A DNA stretch of 64,000 nt, from contig CAZEFT010000016.1 in NCBI GenBank assembly GCA_964511495.1, forward strand, positions 1-64,000, in the 5' to 3' direction. The DNA comes from Litorimonas sp964511495 (GTDB taxonomy: Bacteria > Pseudomonadota > Alphaproteobacteria > Caulobacterales > Maricaulaceae). Position 1 is the first letter of the stretch; each line of letters opens with the position of its first letter. The notes beneath the pieces were generated by a model, which did not search any database, was not told the DNA's origin, and saw only the letters and a list, made by a program, of their open reading frames with translations. Below are positions 61,263 to 64,000 of the stretch, in pieces. The position numbers were made by a program, and so were the translations under genes.

Positions 61263-61727
61263 GGCATTTATTGCTAAGATTAAGGTGAATAAAGTCTTAC
61301 CTTGAGGTCAATTTCACTGTCAAACAAGCGGTTTGAGCACATGTTTGCTCAGAAGTAAGGTGAAACCGAAAAACATGCGGATGACTTCAATAAGTCTTTG
61401 CAAATAGAGCCCTTATAAGGCAAAGACAAATCAGATAAAAACGGCATCGACAAATCTGTCATAAGGTGCGCCCCTTGGACTCACCCGCTTTTGCCATCTT
61501 TATCTGCGCGGCCCGCATACATATGCGCTTCGCCGCGGTTACGAGAGTTTTGATGCACGCATTTAAGTCCTATATCACGCATTTTGTGCCCCATGATCCC
61601 TTCTCCGGAAGCTTTGGTCAGGCAAAAATGTCTATGCGCGCCGATACATATAATCCTATTCATTATTTGCTGCCCTCTTCGTCCGTTAACACCGGCAAAA
61701 GAAGAGTGAGGCGCAACGGAGTTACCC
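61263..61727. other. 465-base divergent intergenic region, probable rne 5' leader
   Basis: Between the amidase gene (minus) and rne (plus). It holds a perfect 8-bp inverted repeat GTCTTTGC/GCAAAGAC (61394-61401 with 61420-61427, loop 18) and a palindrome TGAGCA/TGCTCA (61334-61351). A possible amidase -35 TTGACA on the minus strand is at 61318-61323. Long rne leaders are known to mediate RNase E autoregulation in E. coli, and this region could do likewise, though I cannot place the rne promoter. No ORF here is convincing. Confidence 0.5.
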
Positions 61728-64000
61728 ATGTCAAAGAAAATGCTTATCGACGCCTCCCACCCGGAGGAAACACGCGTCGTTATTGTCGATCACAATCGAG
61801 TTGAAGAGCTTGATTTTGAAAGCCGTAATAAACGGCAATTAAGAGGCAATTTATACCTCGCCCGCGTCACCCGCGTAGAACCTTCGCTTCAAGCTGCCTT
61901 CATCGAATATGGCGGTAATCGTCATGGTTTTCTGGCATTTTCCGAAATTCATCCGGATTACTACCAGATACCTTACGAAGACCGCATGGCGCTTTTGGAA
62001 TCCGAGGAAGAAGAACTTGGCGCCGAAGCCGATCCGGAAGACGAGGAAGACACAGACGAGGATGAAGAACGGGACGAAAATGTCGACCCTGATGAAAACG
62101 ATGCAGCAGATGAAAGTGATGCTGAGGTTGCCGACGAGCAAGCAAAGGTCGCCAGTACGCGGCGCAAGCGTATGTCTCGTCGCCGTTACAAAATTCAGGA
62201 AGTCATTAAGCGCGGTCAGATTTTACTTGTCCAAGCCGTAAAAGAAGAGCGTGGCAATAAAGGTGCGGCGATGACGACCTATCTGTCATTGGCTGGTCGC
62301 TATTGCGTTTTAATGCCCAACACACCGAGAGGCGGCGGCATTTCCCGCAAAATTTCTAATGGCTCGGACCGTAAACGCTTAAAGTCTGTTATGAGCGAGT
62401 TGGAAGTTCCACAAGGCATGGGCGTTATTGTACGCACAGCCGGAGCCAAACGCACAAAAGCCGAAATCAAACGTGATTATGAATATCTCTCTCGCCTCTG
62501 GGGTGAAATTCGCGAAACAACGCTAAAGTCTATCGCCCCTGCCCTCATTCATGAGGAAGGTAATTTGGTCAAACGCTCCATTCGCGACCTTTATAATAAA
62601 GATATTGATGAGGTTCTGGTGGAAGGAGACTCCGCGTATAAAACGGCTAAGTCCTTCATCAAAATGCTGATGCCGAGCCACGCAAAATTCGTCAAACAAT
62701 ACAAAGATGATATTCCGCTTTTCCTTCGCTACGGGGTCGAGCGACAAATCGAAAACAGCCTGTCGCCTCTGGTTCAACTTAAATCCGGCGGCTATCTCGT
62801 GATTCACCCAACGGAGGCGCTTGTCTCCGTGGATGTCAATTCAGGTCGTTCTACAAAAGAGCGTAATGTTGAGCGAACAGCTCTTAAAACTAATATTGAA
62901 GCCGCCGAGGAAGTCGCACGTCAAATGCGCTTGCGTGATTTAGCGGGTCTCATAGTAATTGATTTTATCGATATGGATGAAAACAAAAATAATCGTGCCG
63001 TCGAACGGAAAATGAAAGAAGCGCTTAGCCAAGACCGCGCGCGCATTCAAACAAGCCGTATTTCTCAATTTGGTCTTATGGAAATTTCACGTCAACGTCG
63101 CCGCCGCAGCCTTTTAGAAGGCTCAACGACTAGCTGTCCACATTGTGCCGGAGTGGGTCGTAAGCGCACAATTGAGAGTAGCGCACTCGCCGCCATTCGG
63201 GCTGTCGAGGAAACCGCCGTGCGAGGTGAAGCGGAACGTATTCGCTTGAAAGTGTCTCCTGATGTGGCGTTCTACCTCATTAATGAGAAACGTGACCTAC
63301 TGACCCTCGTTGACAAAAACGCAGGTGTGTTCACCGAAGTTGCAGCAGATGAAGACCTCATCCGCCCTGATTATGAAATCGAAATTTTAGAATCCAAAAA
63401 TCGTAAAGGGCCGGATCCGTTAGAAGAAATCGAAAAAGAGTTTCGTCGTCAAAAGCAAAAAGCACAAAACTCCAAGAATAAAAAGAAGCCTCAAGAAAAA
63501 CACGAAGACGAGTCACAGGATGAGTCTGCATCTGATAATGAGGTCGCTTCCGACGATACAGAGAATGAGAAAACGACGAAACGACGGGGTCGACGGGGTC
63601 GACGGGGCGGTCGTGGTCGCTCACGCAATCGCAATGACAATGATAATACCGATGATCAATCTTCGGATGAGCAAAAAGAAACGGAAAATCACGACGATGA
63701 AAACACGTCGGAGACGTCATCCGAAGAAAAACCAGTAAAGGCTTCTAGATCCCGTCGCAGACGTAAAGCGCCAAACCGGGGTGAAAATTCTGGCGCTGCT
63801 GAAACGCATAAGGTAGGATCAGGCGAAGTCAGCTTGGAAGAACAAGACAAAAGCTCTGAGGAAAAGTCTGAGGCGACAGCAAAGTCGCGCTCAACCCGTC
63901 GCCGTGCGGCACCTGCCAAAAAGGTGAAAACTGACGACGCAACCGCCGATAAGGCCGAAACGAAGACACGTTCACGGCGTAAGAAAAAAACTGATGAAGA
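61728..64000 (+). CDS. rne: Ribonuclease E/G (3' end cut by window edge)
   Basis: The first 757 residues of RNase E, the endonuclease organising the RNA degradosome. An S1 domain (about 35-170) is interrupted at about 86-150 by a very acidic insertion and basic patch, typical of alphaproteobacterial RNase E. The catalytic DNase-I-like subdomain has its metal aspartates in VSVDVNSGR and VIDFIDMDENK, and the zinc-link CPHC near residue 467 tetramerises the enzyme. From about 560 the tail becomes low-complexity (KKKK, RRGRRGRRGG, acidic runs), the natively disordered degradosome scaffold. ATG 61728 follows AACGGAG. Frame is open to the edge. Confidence 0.96.
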   Translation, partial: MSKKMLIDASHPEETRVVIVDHNRVEELDFESRNKRQLRGNLYLARVTRVEPSLQAAFIEYGGNRHGFLAFSEIHPDYYQIPYEDRMALLESEEEELGAEADPEDEEDTDEDEERDENVDPDENDAADESDAEVADEQAKVASTRRKRMSRRRYKIQEVIKRGQILLVQAVKEERGNKGAAMTTYLSLAGRYCVLMPNTPRGGGISRKISNGSDRKRLKSVMSELEVPQGMGVIVRTAGAKRTKAEIKRDYEYLSRLWGEIRETTLKSIAPALIHEEGNLVKRSIRDLYNKDIDEVLVEGDSAYKTAKSFIKMLMPSHAKFVKQYKDDIPLFLRYGVERQIENSLSPLVQLKSGGYLVIHPTEALVSVDVNSGRSTKERNVERTALKTNIEAAEEVARQMRLRDLAGLIVIDFIDMDENKNNRAVERKMKEALSQDRARIQTSRISQFGLMEISRQRRRRSLLEGSTTSCPHCAGVGRKRTIESSALAAIRAVEETAVRGEAERIRLKVSPDVAFYLINEKRDLLTLVDKNAGVFTEVAADEDLIRPDYEIEILESKNRKGPDPLEEIEKEFRRQKQKAQNSKNKKKPQEKHEDESQDESASDNEVASDDTENEKTTKRRGRRGRRGGRGRSRNRNDNDNTDDQSSDEQKETENHDDENTSETSSEEKPVKASRSRRRRKAPNRGENSGAAETHKVGSGEVSLEEQDKSSEEKSEATAKSRSTRRRAAPAKKVKTDDATADKAETKTRSRRKKKTDE

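Noticed and set aside
61466..61804. 112-codon ORF in the rne leader
   Set aside because: Overlaps the rne start in another frame, with no ribosome-binding site or recognisable content.
63520..63738. Plus-strand ORF inside rne
   Set aside because: Out-of-frame shadow of the repetitive acidic/basic tail of RNase E.

Overview
The window looks like chromosomal DNA of a marine, stalked or budding-type alphaproteobacterium, most likely in the Hyphomonadaceae/Maricaulales area. Supporting this are an Rrf2-led SUF operon with a second cysteine desulfurase, rluD followed by rpoH, an M23 endopeptidase overlapping a bactofilin, a TonB-dependent receptor, and pbpC beside an alpha-2-macroglobulin. Base composition is near balanced, which would be low for that family; the genus is not determined. 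I see no rRNA, tRNA, CRISPR array, transposase or prophage. Nearly all of the DNA is ordinary, densely packed core genome.

Layout. 1-7 kb: 3' part of a dimer-type NADP isocitrate dehydrogenase, an ArsR/AHSA1 pair under a self-contained operator-promoter, a YjbR/VOC pair, an orphan secreted protein, a second and unrelated monomeric isocitrate dehydrogenase, and an MipA/OmpV protein. 7-14 kb (minus strand): kbl-tdh-nitroreductase-MFS-surE-pcm-DUF817, with threonine catabolism at its head. 14-26 kb: a Fe-S uracil-DNA glycosylase, pbpC plus alpha-2-macroglobulin, a probable unannotated small RNA, an Hpt protein, a CPBP protease and a large two-TM coiled-coil protein. 26-33 kb: TonB-dependent receptor, rluD, rpoH, hemerythrin protein, fatty acid desaturase.

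32.9-44.2 kb (minus strand): one very long, tightly coupled iron-sulfur operon. Order of transcription: iscR, NifS/IscS-like desulfurase, sufB, an anchored protein, a RidA protein, a cupin, an AT-rich anchored protein, sufC, sufD, four tiny two-TM proteins, sufS, sufT, sufA, two small membrane proteins and a YjbR protein. The promoter carries a perfect core match to the E. coli type-1 IscR operator. The four tiny membrane proteins, three of which need care to find, and the structured intercistronic elements are the least explained material in the window and the best candidate for something undescribed.

44-64 kb: alpha/beta hydrolase, M1 aminopeptidase lipoprotein, anmK, tyrS, a YhdP/AsmA-like giant, peroxiredoxin, DUF455 ferritin-like protein, M23 peptidase plus bactofilin, prfB with its programmed +1 frameshift, PBP1A, an N-acetylmuramoyl-L-alanine amidase and the 5' part of rne behind a 465-base leader region. 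Cell-wall synthesis, remodelling and recycling (pbpC, PBP1A, amidase, M23, bactofilin, anmK) is a recurring theme.
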